Of a stretch of DNA of 64,000 nucleotides, positions 20,517 to 31,431 are shown piece by piece. Source of the stretch: Ichthyophis bannanicus (lineage: Eukaryota; Chordata; Amphibia; Gymnophiona; Ichthyophiidae). A model generated the notes under the pieces. It was not told the DNA's origin. It saw only the letters and a list, made by a program, of their open reading frames with translations, and did not search any database. The DNA lies in the NCBI GenBank assembly GCA_033557465.1, contig CM066033.1:1356661834-1356725833 (forward strand), written 5' to 3'. Numbering within the stretch: the stretch's first letter is position 1; the number at the start of each line of letters is the position of its first letter. The position numbers were made by a program, and so were the translations under genes.

Positions 20517-22464
20517 AATTATTCAGTTGTTAAAACACAAGAGGATTGTAAAAAATTGCAAGAGGACTTTGAAAAATTGAGAAACTGGGTGTCCAATTGG
20601 CAGATGAAATTTAATGTGGACAAGTACAAAGTTATGCACTTAGGGAAGAACAAACCAAACTACAGTTAAACAATACAAAGTTCCACATTAGGAATCACCA
20701 CTCAGGAAAAGGAGCTGGGTGTCATCGTGGATAGTATGTTGAAACCCTTGCCCAGTGTGCAGCAGTGGCCAAGAAAGCAAATAGAATGCTAGGCATCATA
20801 AGGAAAGGAATGGAGAATAGAACAAAGGATGACATCATAATGCCTCTGTATCACTCCATGGTGTGACCACACCTTGAATGTTGTGTGCAGTTCTGGTACC
20901 CATTTCTTAAAAATAGAATATAACAGAATTGGAAAAGGTACAGAGAAGAGCAACCAAAATGATAATGGGGATGGAAGGATATCCCTATGAGGAAAGGCTT
21001 AAAGTTTAGGACTTTTCAACTTGTAAAAGAGACAGCTGAGGGGAGATTTTGCTTTTGTAAATTGCTTTGGTACGTATAGCTAAAAGCTGTATATCAAGTT
21101 TGGAAATAAAGATAAAAATATGATAGAGGTCTATAACATAATGAATGGAGTGGAACGGGTAAATGTAAATTGGTTATTTACTGCTTCAAAAAGTAGAAAG
21201 ACTAGGGGACATGCAATGAAGCTACAATGTTGCACATTTAAAACTAATCAGAGAAAATATTTTTTCACTCAGCACGCAATCAAACTTTGGAATTCATTAC
21301 CAGAGGATGTAGTAAAAGCTGTTAGTGTAGCTGGGTTCAAAACAGGTTTGGACAAGTTCCTGGAGGAAAAGTCCATCAACTATTATTAGAGAGGACTGGG
21401 GAAATCCACTGCTTACCCCTGGGACAAGTAGCTTGGAATGTGTATATCTTTGGAACCCGATAAGTACTTGAGACCTGGAATGGCCACTGTTGGAAACAGG
21501 ATGCTGGGCTTGATGGACTCTTGGTCTGACCCTGTATGGCATAGCTTATGCTCTTATGTAATAATGTAGCTTATACAGTTTTCTGAATAGTTGTAAGGGT
21601 GTTCTAATGTCCCTTGCAATTTTTAGGTGCTGCTTTTTTCTGGGTAGGCTCCTTATTTTGTTAGTACTGGAGAAAGGCACATGGGGACCCTTAAGACAAA
21701 AGTGGAAGTAAGGATGAGATTGAGAAGTATAGGCCAGTTAGCCTAACCTCTGTGGTTCCTAAATTATTTGAAACACTGCTAAAACAGAAGATAGTGAGGT
21801 TTCTAGAGTCTAATGGATTGCAGGATCTGAGGCAGCATAGGTTTACCAGAGGCAGCTCTTGTCAGACAAATCTGATTGGTTTCTTTAACTGGGTGACCAG
21901 GGAGTTGGGCCGGGAGAGAGCCCTAGATGTGGTGTACTTAGATTTCAGTAAAGCCTTTGACACCGTTCTGCACAGACAACTTATAAACAAACTGAGCACC
22001 CTAGGGATGGACCCTAAAGTTACTGCGTGGGTTAGAAATTGGTTGAGTGGGATGTGACAAAGGGTACAGGTAAATGGAGCACACTCCGAGGAGGAGGATG
22101 TTACCAGTGGTGTGCCCCAGGGATCTGTCCTTAGTCTGATTCTTTTTAACATCTTTGTTAGTGATATAGCGGAAGGGCTGTCGGGTAAGGTTTGCCTCTA
22201 TGCGGATGATACCAAAATCTACAATACAGTAGACAACCAGGAAGGAGTAAATAACATGAGAAGGGATCTAGCTAAGCTTGCAGAATGGTCTAGAATTTGG
22301 CAGCTGAAATTTAATGCTACAAAATGCAGGGTCATGCATTTGGGCTGCAAAAGTCCAAGGGAGTGATACAGTGTAGCGGGCGAAGTACTTCTGTCCACAA
22401 AAGAAGAGCGGAACCTGGGCGTGATTGATTCTGATGTTCTTAAAGTGGCTAAACAGGTGGAAAG

Positions 22465-22799
22465 GACGAAGGTGTGCGCCAGGCATCCTCCCTGGCCCTC
22501 TTCAAATCCAGGTTGAAGACCCACCTCTTCACCGTTGCATTCAGATCTTGACTTCCATCCTCATCTTACCCTAACCTCCGTCAACGTTTATGACCAAACT
22601 ATAGTCCAAACTGTACCACACCGTACCTTGCGCAGAACTGACTAATGCTCTGTACTGTTCTAACTAGATTGTAAGCTCCGATAAGCATGACTCTGATGGG
22701 CAGGGACTGTCTCTTGTATGCTGGCTACCTCTTGTAGGTTAGGTGTGCAGTGCTGCGTGCGTGGCGCTTTATAAATGCTGAATAGTAGTAGTAGTAGTA
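22465..22799 (+). mobile_element. LINE 3' tail with (TAG)n, inserted in CR1
   Basis: It begins with SLALFKSRLKTHLFTVAF (the LKTHLF C-terminal motif), followed by a 3' UTR with CTAGATTGTAAGCTC, GGGCAGGGACTGTCTC, GCGCTTTATAAATGCTGAATAG and a TAG trinucleotide tail (22783-22800). It replaces or interrupts the CR1 KATAKA region. Relatives of this tail are at 35790-35905 and 38565-38775. The clade is probably L2-like. Confidence 0.65.
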
Positions 22800-23425
22800 G
22801 AAGGATGCTTGGGTGCACAGGGAGAGGAATGGCCACAGAAAAGGAGATGATAGTGCTTCTGTATAAGTCTTTGGTGTGACGTCAGTGGAGTATAGTGTGC
22901 AGTTCTGGAGACCACACCTTCAAAAAGATATAAACTGGATGGAGTTGGTACAGAGGGTGGCTACTAAAATGGTTAGCGGTCTTCGTTATAAAGCATATGA
23001 GGACAGACTTAAAGGGCCCTATATTCAATTGGGATGGCTATTTGCCGTTACAGAGCATAGCCATTACTGCCAACCTCTAACACCGGCTATTCAATGCCGG
23101 GGTCAGATGTGGCCACGGCATTGAATATCCAGGGTCACTCCACAGCCTCCAATGCCGCAGAAGCTAACTGAGTAGTGGCGATATCGCACCGCTACCCGGT
23201 TAGCTCGCAGAGGTAAAACTAGGCCATCTTTTGCTTTGGCTATTTTTACCCATAGGTCACTAACTGGGTAGAGGTGCAATATCGCCGCTGCATGGTTAGT
23301 GACTGTCTCAGCCCACAACATGCCCCAGAATGCCCATGGGGCATATAGCGGCATGACATATAAGGGCGGTTACATGGTTTACAAGTCAGTAACCCCGTTA
23401 GTACAACATTGTATTAGAATTAATC

Positions 23426-23645
23426 ACAAATTTGAAGATTTTCGATGCACAGTTCTGGAAGTGGTACCTCAGAATATTTGTAGAGGTGACAGAGGGCTCT
23501 TGCTATTGCAGAAGGAGCAGAAATGGATTTATCTATTACATACTCTGGACCCACATGGGTTGAATGACAAAATCGATTGGACCCTTTTTATTTGGGATGG
23601 ATTGGGACTAATTGCAGCTCCTTCTTGCCTTTTCTTCTTTTATTA
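23426..23645 (+). pseudogene. GIY-YIG endonuclease C-terminus (Penelope-like)
   Basis: The reading frame keeps the terminal helix and strand pattern of Penelope-like proteins: a block ending in 'LL.KEQ.WIY.L.TL.P.GLN'. The glutamate in KEQ corresponds to the conserved glutamate region of the domain end. The N-terminal GIY and YIG motifs and the RT lie 5' of the truncation and are absent. No upstream promoter; the frame to the left is the MITE. Confidence 0.6.
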
Positions 23646-23830
23646 ATTACTTATGGTAGATTTTAGGTGTTAGTATTGTGTTGTGGAGTAAAGTTTGTTG
23701 AGAGTGTGAGGTCAGAGTGGCAGTGGATGAGCTGATTAGTGGTAAGGTGGTTTAAAAATCTGTGACATCACACGCTGTGGTAGCGTGTTATGTTAGAGAC
23801 ATCGTGTTGTATCGTATATAGTCTTGTTCC

Positions 23831-23853
23831 CCGATGAAGCCTGAAGGTGAAAC
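23831..23853 (+). ncRNA. Degenerate hammerhead-ribozyme-like core
   Basis: CCGATGA is followed by a short hairpin (GCC, loop TGAA, GGT) and GAAAC. This is the CUGAUGA-stem II-GAAAC order of the hammerhead core with one change (U to C). Penelope-like elements are known to carry minimal hammerheads. Downstream CCAA and TTGG (23853-23870) could form stem III, but I cannot see a proper UH cleavage site after it, so activity is doubtful. Confidence 0.35.
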
Positions 23854-24990
23854 CAAAGCTTTTGTTGGACGATGACTTTTGTGTTTGGTACAATAGTAGG
23901 CTGCCGTTAGCTGCCTGGATGTGTCAACGTCTGATTTTCTACAGATAAGTGCCGGATTGCTCTCTTTGAATGCTATGCGGTGCTACTTGCTTTTGAGAGT
24001 GTAATTTTGTTTTTTACAGGAGTTTGAAAACTGATGTGGGATGTTTAGCAGTTGCATCTGCATGTGCATTTGGAGTGTGAAACTATCCTGTTTGCGTCGA
24101 TGAAGAAAATAATACTATATGCATGTTCAGTTGCATTGAAGCAGTTTGGGCACTACTGAAAAATAAAGTAGAGCAGACACTCTTATAGTAGTTATAAAAT
24201 TGTAATGTGGTGCATTGTTTTATATGTTTTATATGTGGTATGAATCTCAAAAAGTACTTTTTTGGATTGGGATAGTTGTAGTTATTTGAATAACTTAATG
24301 TTCACTATAATATGAAGGGAGATATAAAAGCTGCGGGACCCATGATGTGAGTGTCTGCCATTTCCCTATGGTGATGAAATTCGCCAGATGTAGGGGTGAG
24401 CATAACTTGAGGTCCTTTTGAGCTATATTGAGTGATTGTGAGTAGGTTATGTGTATTTTTTATTGATATTTATAAATTAATGTGATATTGGTGATTACTA
24501 GGTTTTTTTTTGTTAGGTTGTGTTAGTTTCCCCTTAGGCGGTTATTGTTTTTGAGTTTACAAGTCAGTAAACCATATAAAGTCCTTTAGAATATTGAACT
24601 CAAGGATCTTAATATTAGAGGAAAGACGGGATAGATGAGATATGATGGAGACATTTAAATATCTCTGTGGCATAAATGCACAGGAGGAGAGCCTCTTTCG
24701 TTTGAAAGCGAGCTTTGCTACAAGGGGACACAGGGTGAGGATGAAAGGGGATAGACTCGGGAGTAATATGTGGAAATATTTCTTTATGGAAAGAGTGGTA
24801 GATCCGTGGAATAGTCTCCCAGTGGAGGTGCTAGAGACTAGGACAGTATCTGAATTCAAAAAAGCATGGGACAAACACAGAAGATCTCTAAAGGAAATAA
24901 GAGGACTATTGTAGTTGATATGGAAGGGCAGACTAGATGGGCTATGTGGTTTTTTTTCTGCCGTCATGTTTCTATGCTTCTAATTTTACA

Positions 24991-26039
24991 AGCTGGTGTC
25001 ATTATGGCATAGTAGATATGTGGGCTAGGTGCCTGCCTAGGGCAGCAGACCATGGCGGGCGGCACGGCGGACTGGTTCCACCTCTTTGCTGCAGGCAGCA
25101 GGCCATGTGCTTCAGTACACACGGCCTGCTGCTTCTGACCCTCCTCTGATGCCACTTCCTGTCGGAGGGGGGTCAGAATCGGCAGGCCAGATGTGCCAAA
25201 GCGGCAGTACAAAGTTTCCACCTTTAAACTGCCACCGTCACTGCTGGCCCCCAAGAAAACAAAATCAGTGGCGCGGCACGGCGCATGGGGAGGGGGGGGG
25301 GGGCGTCTGGTCAGGGTTCCTGCCTTGTGCAGCAGAAATCTTCAGGCTGACCCTGTTTATAGGTCTTCAGTGACTTCTGTAGAATTTTGTCTTAGTTCAC
25401 AATCTGTGTGGTACTGGAGAGAACTTATATTACTGTCAATGCGATGACCCTGGAATCAGATTTGTTTTGTCTTGTATATTGGGTTCTATGGTGAAATGTC
25501 CTAGTTCTGTTCTGCACCTATTATTTGAGGAAAGAGTTTCATTAGATTCACAATAGATGTTCGTAAAGAAAAAAAGAGAGAATCATAGCACAGTTTTGAC
25601 ACCAAAATAAAATTAGTTATAATTTATTTTGGTATTATAAACTGCGCTGTGGTTCTCTTTTTCCCCCTTGGCATATGAGCACCTTAAATCTCCTTTGTTT
25701 TTGCTGAATATATATTTACATTTAACACCATGCCAGTACAGTTTCAGGTGTCAGTATTTTTATCTTAGAATGTCAGGCTAAATAATTAAACAGCAACCAT
25801 TTTTTGCTGCCTTTGAATTATAGAGCCTGGGAATATATTGCTTTCCTTTTGTTTGTTTTTTTCTCTTGGCAAAACCACTGAACGATAATCTCTGCTCTCT
25901 CTTCAAGTATCTTGGGTGCAGCAGCTCATCCCTTGCCAGTTTGATATACGGGCTTCCTATTCATCTGGTATTTTTTTTTAAAGATAACCATAATGAACAT
26001 GCAAATATGCTACTCCCCCCCCCCCCCCCCATGAAGCAG
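24991..26039. other. No gene; GC-rich repeat and a small foldback
   Basis: About 25015-25330 is GC-rich, with CAGCAGGCC (25094-25102) and GGCCTGCTG (about 25121) as inverted pieces, and may be a further MITE. Reading frames there are not conserved with anything I recognise. The foldback at 25572-25661 is listed separately. A run of 16 C lies at 26015-26030. Confidence 0.4.
25572..25661. mobile_element. 90-bp foldback MITE
   Basis: Arms 25572-25614 (AAAGAGAGAATCATAGCACAG, then TTTTGACACCAAAATAAA) and 25620-25661 pair almost throughout with a few mismatches. The loop is only about five bases. No target duplication is obvious and nothing is encoded. Confidence 0.65.
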
Positions 26040-27560
26040 TGAAACTACACCCATGCTTCTATTCTCTTTCTCTGTCTCTTTTTCTTGTGGTCTCTTCCTT
26101 TCCTGACTGCTTTCCTGCTCCCGTTGGTCTTTCCTTCTCTGGCCGCTCTAACCCTCCTTCCGCCGCCCCATGCCCCCATCTCTCCCAACTCCCTCCCTCT
26201 ACCTGTCGCCTGCTGCATGCACTCTTGCTGCCAGTCTGGCTGTCTCTTCGGCGAGGTAAGGCAACGCCTCCTGGCAGTACTGAAGCTGCGGGGTCCAGCT
26301 GTGTTCCCGGACGTGCGGACAACCGCTAGAGGGCAGCTCTTCGGAAAGGAAAGCATTTGGATAATGGCCCCGGGGAAAGCTTGAACAAGTTCACTTTTCT
26401 TTGCCTTTATCACCGTCTCTCCACCCCATGCAGGATGCGTTGGTATAGGGATCGATTCAACCTCGGCTCCTGAACTGACCGCAGGGCAAGTTTCCTGTCT
26501 ACAAAGTAAGTCTATAAGAACATTTAATAGCATGATTGGTAGAAGGAATCCTTTAATGCTAAACGATGTAAAGATTAACTGGATGGAAATTGTGCGTGCA
26601 TATACTTCTCTGAATACTTATTATTTGTATAGCGCTACAAGGCGTAGGCAGCGCTGTACGTATACTGGTTGATATTGCTCGCTTTTTTCTTTATTTAGCT
26701 TGTGGGTTTGGTTTGCTTGGTGTGCTTACACTGAAATTAGATAGAGCTCTTATTTTTAACCAAAAATTTAGAACTAAATGTGCAATAAGGTACTTAGCAA
26801 AGAATAGGACTTACTAGAGACCATCTGGATCGGGGGTTTCCGAGCCCGAGTGAACACCTTCAAGCCGAATCGATGCGGTTTGTAAAGATCCAGTTTTCCC
26901 ATCGCAGTCGACCTGGAAAAGAGCAACTGCTGAGATGCCAGTAGTCACCCCTGGGAGCCAACGGGCCCCTTCCCTATGACTCAGGCTTTGCTGTTAGTGC
27001 CAGGGTGCAGAAGGAGCTTTCTGGATATCAAAGTGCCAGTGTTAGGCGGGCTCAGCCTGAGCTGTGCTTCTCAGAAACAAACTGCTTTTTTTTTGGTGCG
27101 GGGTACCAGACCCCTGGGTCTCTGGGCGCAGCTGCCGAACCCGGGGGTAATCTCGCCCTCTGGGTATCGGTACTCTGTGCCGGTACTGGTTCTTGGAGAG
27201 AAGGACTGAGGCTCTCCTCCCGTGCCTAAATGGTTGCTCTTCGCTGACCTTTAGAAATGCCAAAAATGCAGCTAGCGACACACATTGAATGACATTGAGC
27301 TGTAATGTAGACGTACAGACACGTGGGTGTGCGATTAGCATCCGCTTCTTTCGGCCCCGCTGGTAATTCGGCGTTTTGTATTGCGCTTGTGGAGAGCAGA
27401 AGGACGAGTCGGCTCCCCCCGGTCTTGCCCCCAACAGGCAGGTTGTTGTGTGTGAGCTCCTGCCGTGTCTTCCCGTTTGCTAGGTTTTCATTCTTATTCG
27501 TGAAATGTTTTCAGAGACCCTTTGTCCGTCTGAAGGGTTATTTATTTAAGACCCCCCCCC
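26040..27560 (+). promoter_or_regulatory. Possible host promoter or first-exon region
   Basis: This is the least repeat-like part of the window and has visibly more CpG (for example CTTCGGCGAG, CCCGGACGTGCGGAC, TTTCGGCCCCGC). A consensus splice donor, GAG|GTAAGG, occurs at 26255/26256 after a pyrimidine-rich leader. Other, weaker GT sites follow. No conserved protein is visible, and open frames on both strands look random. It may be a 5' UTR exon of a gene whose coding exons lie outside the window; it may equally be an unrecognised repeat. Confidence 0.2.
26616..26662 (-). repeat. Short LINE/SINE-tail remnant
   Basis: TTATTATTTGTATAGCGCTAC, then AAGGCGTAGGCAGCGCTGTAC, is a sequence form seen repeatedly in vertebrate genomes as the reversed end of interspersed repeats. 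It shares GCGCTATA-type ends with the tails at 22785 and 35875. Confidence 0.35.
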
Positions 27561-28734
27561 CCCCCACTTGAATTACAGCCTCTCTCTTTCCCTCTTTTCA
27601 CCTTTTCATTTTGAGGTGGGTAGGACAGATATATTTTGTGAACTTACTGCGTCCTTTGTTTAGTTTTTGAGGTTACTAAGACTCATAAATATTTATTTCA
27701 TGTTTGCTGGTATTTGTCCAGTTTTATGTTTATTTATTTTCTCTCGCTCTTTTCTTTCATTCACAATAGCCTAAACTGCGGTGTTGTTTGCACTTTTATG
27801 TTTGTTTAAGACATCCTGAGAGCAAATGACTGCTGGGAGAGCTTGATCTTGAGAGATGCCGGCTAGCCTTCATTTAAATTCCTAGGCGCAGTGCTTGGAG
27901 GATCAATAGGTGGCGATTAGTAGTTGCTGCTTTTCTCTGGTTCTGTGAGATCACTTGGTGACTCCAGAAATGTTGCTTCTGTCACTTGCAAAGGACTTCC
28001 ACTTGGGGGGTGTCTGTGGAAAGAGGCTCTTTTAAGCCTTCAGAAAACAGGTGCTGATGTACTTGCACACATTATATCTGCTCTGAAAATAGTGTGCATA
28101 TCTTCTACATGTGTACTTTTGTACCTCTGCTCCGTCCAAATTACGCCTCCAGGAATACCAGGTGCCTTCTGCCCCCCCCCCCCCCCACCTCTCCCCAGTT
28201 TTCTACCAGTCATTTTCCTTGTGTAAAACAGGGTTTATGTATGGAGAAAAGCTTTATAAATTGCCCCTGCTAAGCACAGGCAGGCACTACCCAAACCTTG
28301 GCAGCTCTCTCTCTCTCCCTCTCTTTTCGTAAAGGCTCACACCTAGGAATCTCAGTGCTGGGGTTCAATGAGGTTTTGGCAAGGGGAAAACAAGCCCCCA
28401 AGGAATGGATAAATGCTACATTTGGGTGGAGTCTGAAGTTTCAGTGCCTAAGAAAGACTGGAGTTCTTGTGGATTGAATTGCTACAGTGGTGTCGTCATG
28501 GGCTACGTGCATGGAGCTAGACTAAGACAAGACGCTGCTCCTCACTCTGTATGTTGAATTTGATAGTTCAAATATGCATGGACGAGAGAGCTACTTCATT
28601 TAGCAAATCGTCATGCCACTTAAGTAATGGCCACTGATTCTGTCGATTCTTGTGTTGAAGGTCAGAGGTGAGTCTATGGAGCTGTGACTCCGGAGCAAAT
28701 ATGGATTGGCTAAGAACTCAAACCAACTGCTTTC
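26663..28734. other. Unique-looking sequence without recognised genes
   Basis: Apart from the possible promoter region to 27560, I see no domain or repeat family here. Poly-C runs of 14 and 15 lie at 27552-27565 and 28172-28186. Moderate GC around 26820-27480 grades into AT-rich sequence. Confidence 0.4.
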
Positions 28735-28995
28735 AGAGCACAAAGAATATGACAGCTGCGCTTCTCAAGCCTCTCTTGGAGTCACATCTAGTGAGCGGGG
28801 TTTTCAGGATTGCCACTATGAATACGCATGAGATAGATTTGCATATAGTGGAGACTCATTGTTTGCAATCTATTTCATGCATATTTATTTTGCTAGGTGT
28901 GTATGATCTAGATTGGCCACTGTTGGAAACAGGATACTGGGCTTGATGGACCTTGGTCTGACCCAGTCTAGCAGATCTTATGTTCTTATGTTAAA
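28735..28995 (+). mobile_element. MITE-like remnant followed by CR1 family-1 3' end
   Basis: 28735-28900 (TTCTCAAGCCTCTCTTGGAG ... ATGAATACGCATGAGATAG ... TTCATGCATATTTATTTTG) is a diverged copy of the foldback at 9221-9428. From 28905 the sequence reads GGCCACTGTTGGAAACAGG, CTTGATGGACCTTGG and ends at about 28995 in ATCTTATGTTCTTATG, the family-1 CR1 terminus. Only the last 90 bp of the LINE are present. Confidence 0.6.
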
Positions 28996-29289
28996 CACCC
29001 CACTGGCTAGGCTTGCCTTCAGGAGAGGGCTGGGAAGTGACAGAGGTAAAAGACTACCAGTTAATAGACTAATTGCTGGAAATGTTTATAGTTAATATAG
29101 GAAAAGGGCAGAGTTTCTCCTCGTCAGACATTTAGATAAGAGAAGAGTTGGTTTTTTAACTTGCTCGCAGAAATAATTCTGTCACGTTCATACAGTGTAA
29201 CACAGATATGGAAAACTTTTTTTTTTTTTTTTACAGGGCCACTTTGCGTGCACCAGACAGGCATTTCAGGGGTGGAAGGGAGTTCAGGG

Positions 29290-29661
29290 CAGTGGTGGGA
29301 TTTGATCCGAATAGGACCTGGATTAGCTCGATCCTGCCACTAACAGAACCAATTGGGTGGCAGCATGGTATGTGTTTGCGTTGCCAGCGCCACACACTCA
29401 GGCCACTAGTGGCCACCACAGGGCATCAACTTCGTGTTGGCCCAGTGGCCCGATCCCCCCACCCGCCAGTGGTTTGACAGCATCAGGGGCTTCCCCCAAT
29501 GCCGTGGTTCCCCAATGTCATCAAATCATTGGTGGGTGGGGAGATTCCCACCAGTGCAGTGCTGGCATGGGGACACTGTTTTCGGCACAGTTCGGCAAAT
29601 GCGTCCCATGGCAGGAAGTGGTTCATATGAACTGGGTCGAACCAGCCGAATCCCACCACTG
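29290..29661. mobile_element. hAT-like non-autonomous transposon, 372 bp
   Basis: Terminal inverted repeats CAGTGGTGGGATT and AATCCCACCACTG bound the element. An 8-bp target duplication flanks it: GTTCAGGG (29282-29289) and GTTCAGAG (29662-29669), with one difference. A CAG-starting inverted terminus with an 8-bp duplication is the hAT signature. There is no transposase. Confidence 0.8.
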
Positions 29662-30367
29662 GTTCAGAGTCCTCTGATAGTAGCAGAGTAGTGAAGAAGC
29701 CAGAGGGGCAGAGATGGGATATAGGACAAACAGAAGGGACAGGAGAAAATGAAGTGGAAATGGAGAAAGCAGAAAAGATAGAAAAATTAGAGTTTTCTAC
29801 CACAGTATGGCCTTTTCTTGCAAGCATCCTCCCCCCGCCCCCACTGGTGGGCAACATGTTCCTCCTTTGAAGCAGTGGCCATTCGGCCCCAACTTCAGCG
29901 CTACGGCAGGCCTTAAAATGCGTGCACGCAGTCATGGCCTGCCGCTCCTGTCCCTACTTCGGAAGGGCAATGAGCACACGCGGGGGTGCTTTAAAGCCTG
30001 CAATGGTGCTAAAGCAGCGTCTGAACTGCTGCAGCTTCAAAGGAAGCATCAGCAGGTTGCCCCCTCACCTCGGTGGGTGGATGGATGCAGATGTGGGGAG
30101 GACGGCGGCAGAAACCCTTGGGCTGGCTCTGGTCTCAGAGCATTCTGAACCAGAAGCAGCAGGCTGTGAGGACAGCAGCAGCCTCAGGGACTCCTCACGG
30201 AAAGCAGAAGTGGGGAACGAACACTAGTCTAGTTCTGTGACCGAACCTGTGACCGAACCTTATCAAAGGTCTCCTGATGACATCGGCAGAACTATAACAT
30301 CGTTTGAGTGTTGCTTCCTGTGAGTGGTGCACTATTCCCGTCAGTGCAGTGATGGATGGATGAGTAT

Positions 30368-30720
30368 GGGGCTCTTTTACTAACCAGTTGATGTGCATTG
30401 TAGAGTGTGGTAACTGGCAATGGTAGATGCTAAGACACACGTTGACCTGCACTGATGTGCTAGTGGGGAAAGTGGGCGGGTTAGAGATAGTGTGGGCGTG
30501 GAGAGCGCATTAGTGTGTGAGCACTGTTCACATGGCTCTGTCGGTAATGTTGGGTGCAGCCGCTTTATTTGTACAACACATGAATGTATTCCGTCTCATG
30601 TTAGCTCCCGGGAACATGCTGATCACGCCTCCAACAGCTAACGAAGAGGCTTCATACTTAACGTGCATTACAAGTGCATGTTAAATGCATAGCCTTACTA
30701 GGATTTAGTAAAAGGGCCCC
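30368..30720. mobile_element. MITE with 16-bp inverted ends, 353 bp
   Basis: GGGGCTCTTTTACTAA at the left matches the inverse of TTTAGTAAAAGGGCCCC at the right with one mismatch. TAT flanks both sides (30365-30367 and 30721-30723). A GGGG-starting terminus and 3-bp duplication resemble Harbinger-type MITEs, although their usual duplication is TWA. Internal sequence contains CACGTTGACCTGCACTG and GTGCATTACAAG-type blocks; nothing is encoded. Confidence 0.7.
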
Positions 30721-30723
30721 TAT

Positions 30724-31431
30724 ATTTAAAATTTCACAAGTGGACTGGGCAGAATGGTCTCATGCCCACCCTTGCTCTAGCACATCCACCCTCTTCTTAT
30801 CCCCTTCCCAGTACCATCATGATTCTCTTGTATTTTCTAACAGTGTCACATCGAGCTCTGACCTGCTCATTCACTGTGCTTGAGGAAGCTGATCAAGAAA
30901 TGTATTGTTAGTCCAATAATAAAAGGCTCTACTTTTTTGTTTGTTTTATTTCTTAGTAAGATTAATTCCACTGCGTTCTTAGTGATTTCATAAATGGAAG
31001 AAGGAAACAGTTTCTTGCTCTACAAACTGAAGAACCTGACATTCTGTCTATGTTTGAATCAAGTGTATTTCTCATATCAGCATTTTATATTTACATTATG
31101 CTGCTCTGTTCCCTTTACCATTTTTATGCGACTACCAAGAAATGATTAAGAACATTACTGTGATGTTGGCAGAAAATTGGGTTTTGCCTTTTCACGATTA
31201 CCTTCCTTATTTGGGAGAACCCCCTTCAATTTGGTTGATTCGCTGTGTTGTCTCTGTATGTGTCTTTGACTTGGAGGAGGGATAGCATTGGGCAGCTTGA
31301 ATGGAGCAGTGTGCAAACACTTTATTGGTTTGGAAGGAGTGTGATCACTTATGTGTTATTAGACATTATTGACAATGGATTTCAAAGGATGGATTTTACA
31401 GTATAGCCACAGGGTGCAAATCTCCCATGGC
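30724..31431. other. No recognised gene
   Basis: I see no domains. GCTTGAGGAAGCTGATCAAG, then AAATGTATTGTTAGTCCAAT at 30878-30918 is a form often found at ends of interspersed repeats, but I cannot assign it. Confidence 0.35.

Larger units (their letters stand above)
19590..21561 (+). mobile_element. CR1 LINE, family 1, 5'-truncated, split by RTE insertion
   Basis: The first part (19590-19713) carries the RT blocks SGVPRG..PGPLLFNIFIND and VIKFADDTKLF. The element resumes at 20517 with a degraded KTQEDC..LQEDL region, then MIEVYNIMNGVERV (21119 on), and ends near 21561 in CTTATGCTCTTATG, the family-1 tail. The last 100 or so bp read GGAAACAGGATGCTGGGCTTGATGG, the same 3' UTR as at 45966-46100. 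Stops and frameshifts are frequent. It is the host of the RTE insertion. Confidence 0.8.
23393..24554 (+). mobile_element. 5'-truncated Penelope-like element
   Basis: The insert is bounded by a perfect 16-bp direct repeat, GTTTACAAGTCAGTAA, at 23377-23392 and 24555-24570. Its 5' part encodes the C-terminal end of a GIY-YIG endonuclease domain as found in Penelope-like elements: FEDFRCTVLEVVPQ, then RGDRGLLLLQKEQKWIY, then LDPHGLNDKIDW (23425-23580). The RT and most of the endonuclease are missing. The long 3' region includes a hammerhead-like core at 23831-23853. Confidence 0.65.
23013..24597. mobile_element. MITE-like insertion in CR1, itself split by a Penelope-like element
   Basis: The CR1 family-2 sequence is continuous across this interval when compared with 11281-11305, which fixes both edges. 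The edges show ACTTAA (23007-23012) and ACTCAA (24598-24603), a likely 6-bp duplication. The ends AGGGCCCTATATTCAA and AATATTGAACT are weakly inverted. The MITE is about 0.4 kb once the Penelope-like insert (23393-24554) and its duplication are removed. Confidence 0.55.
21690..24990 (+). mobile_element. CR1 LINE, family 2, carrying nested insertions
   Basis: RT motifs run in order: NYRPVSLT-like region (21725), FTRGSSC (21842), VVYLDFSKAFDTV (21930), VPQGSVLSLILFNIFVSDIAEG (22112) and YADDTKIYN (22200). After an interruption (22465-22799) come RMLGCTG/RGMA and VQFWRPHLQKDINWME (22885). After a second interruption (23013-24597) come MMETFKYLCGINAQEESLF and the 3' UTR, ending in TCATGTTTCTATG. 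Motif A keeps the aspartate lost in the 10896-13700 copy. Several stops and frameshifts show it is inactive. Confidence 0.85.

Noticed and set aside
26045..26533. 162-codon minus-strand frame as a host exon
   Set aside because: Arginine/lysine-rich low-complexity translation of a pyrimidine-rich tract, with no conserved motif and no splice acceptor that fits.
30878..30925. Second hammerhead or Penelope-like end
   Set aside because: CTTGAGGAAGCTGATCAAG and AAATGTATTG only loosely resemble the GAGGA...GAAAC order, with no GAAAC, so I cannot support it.
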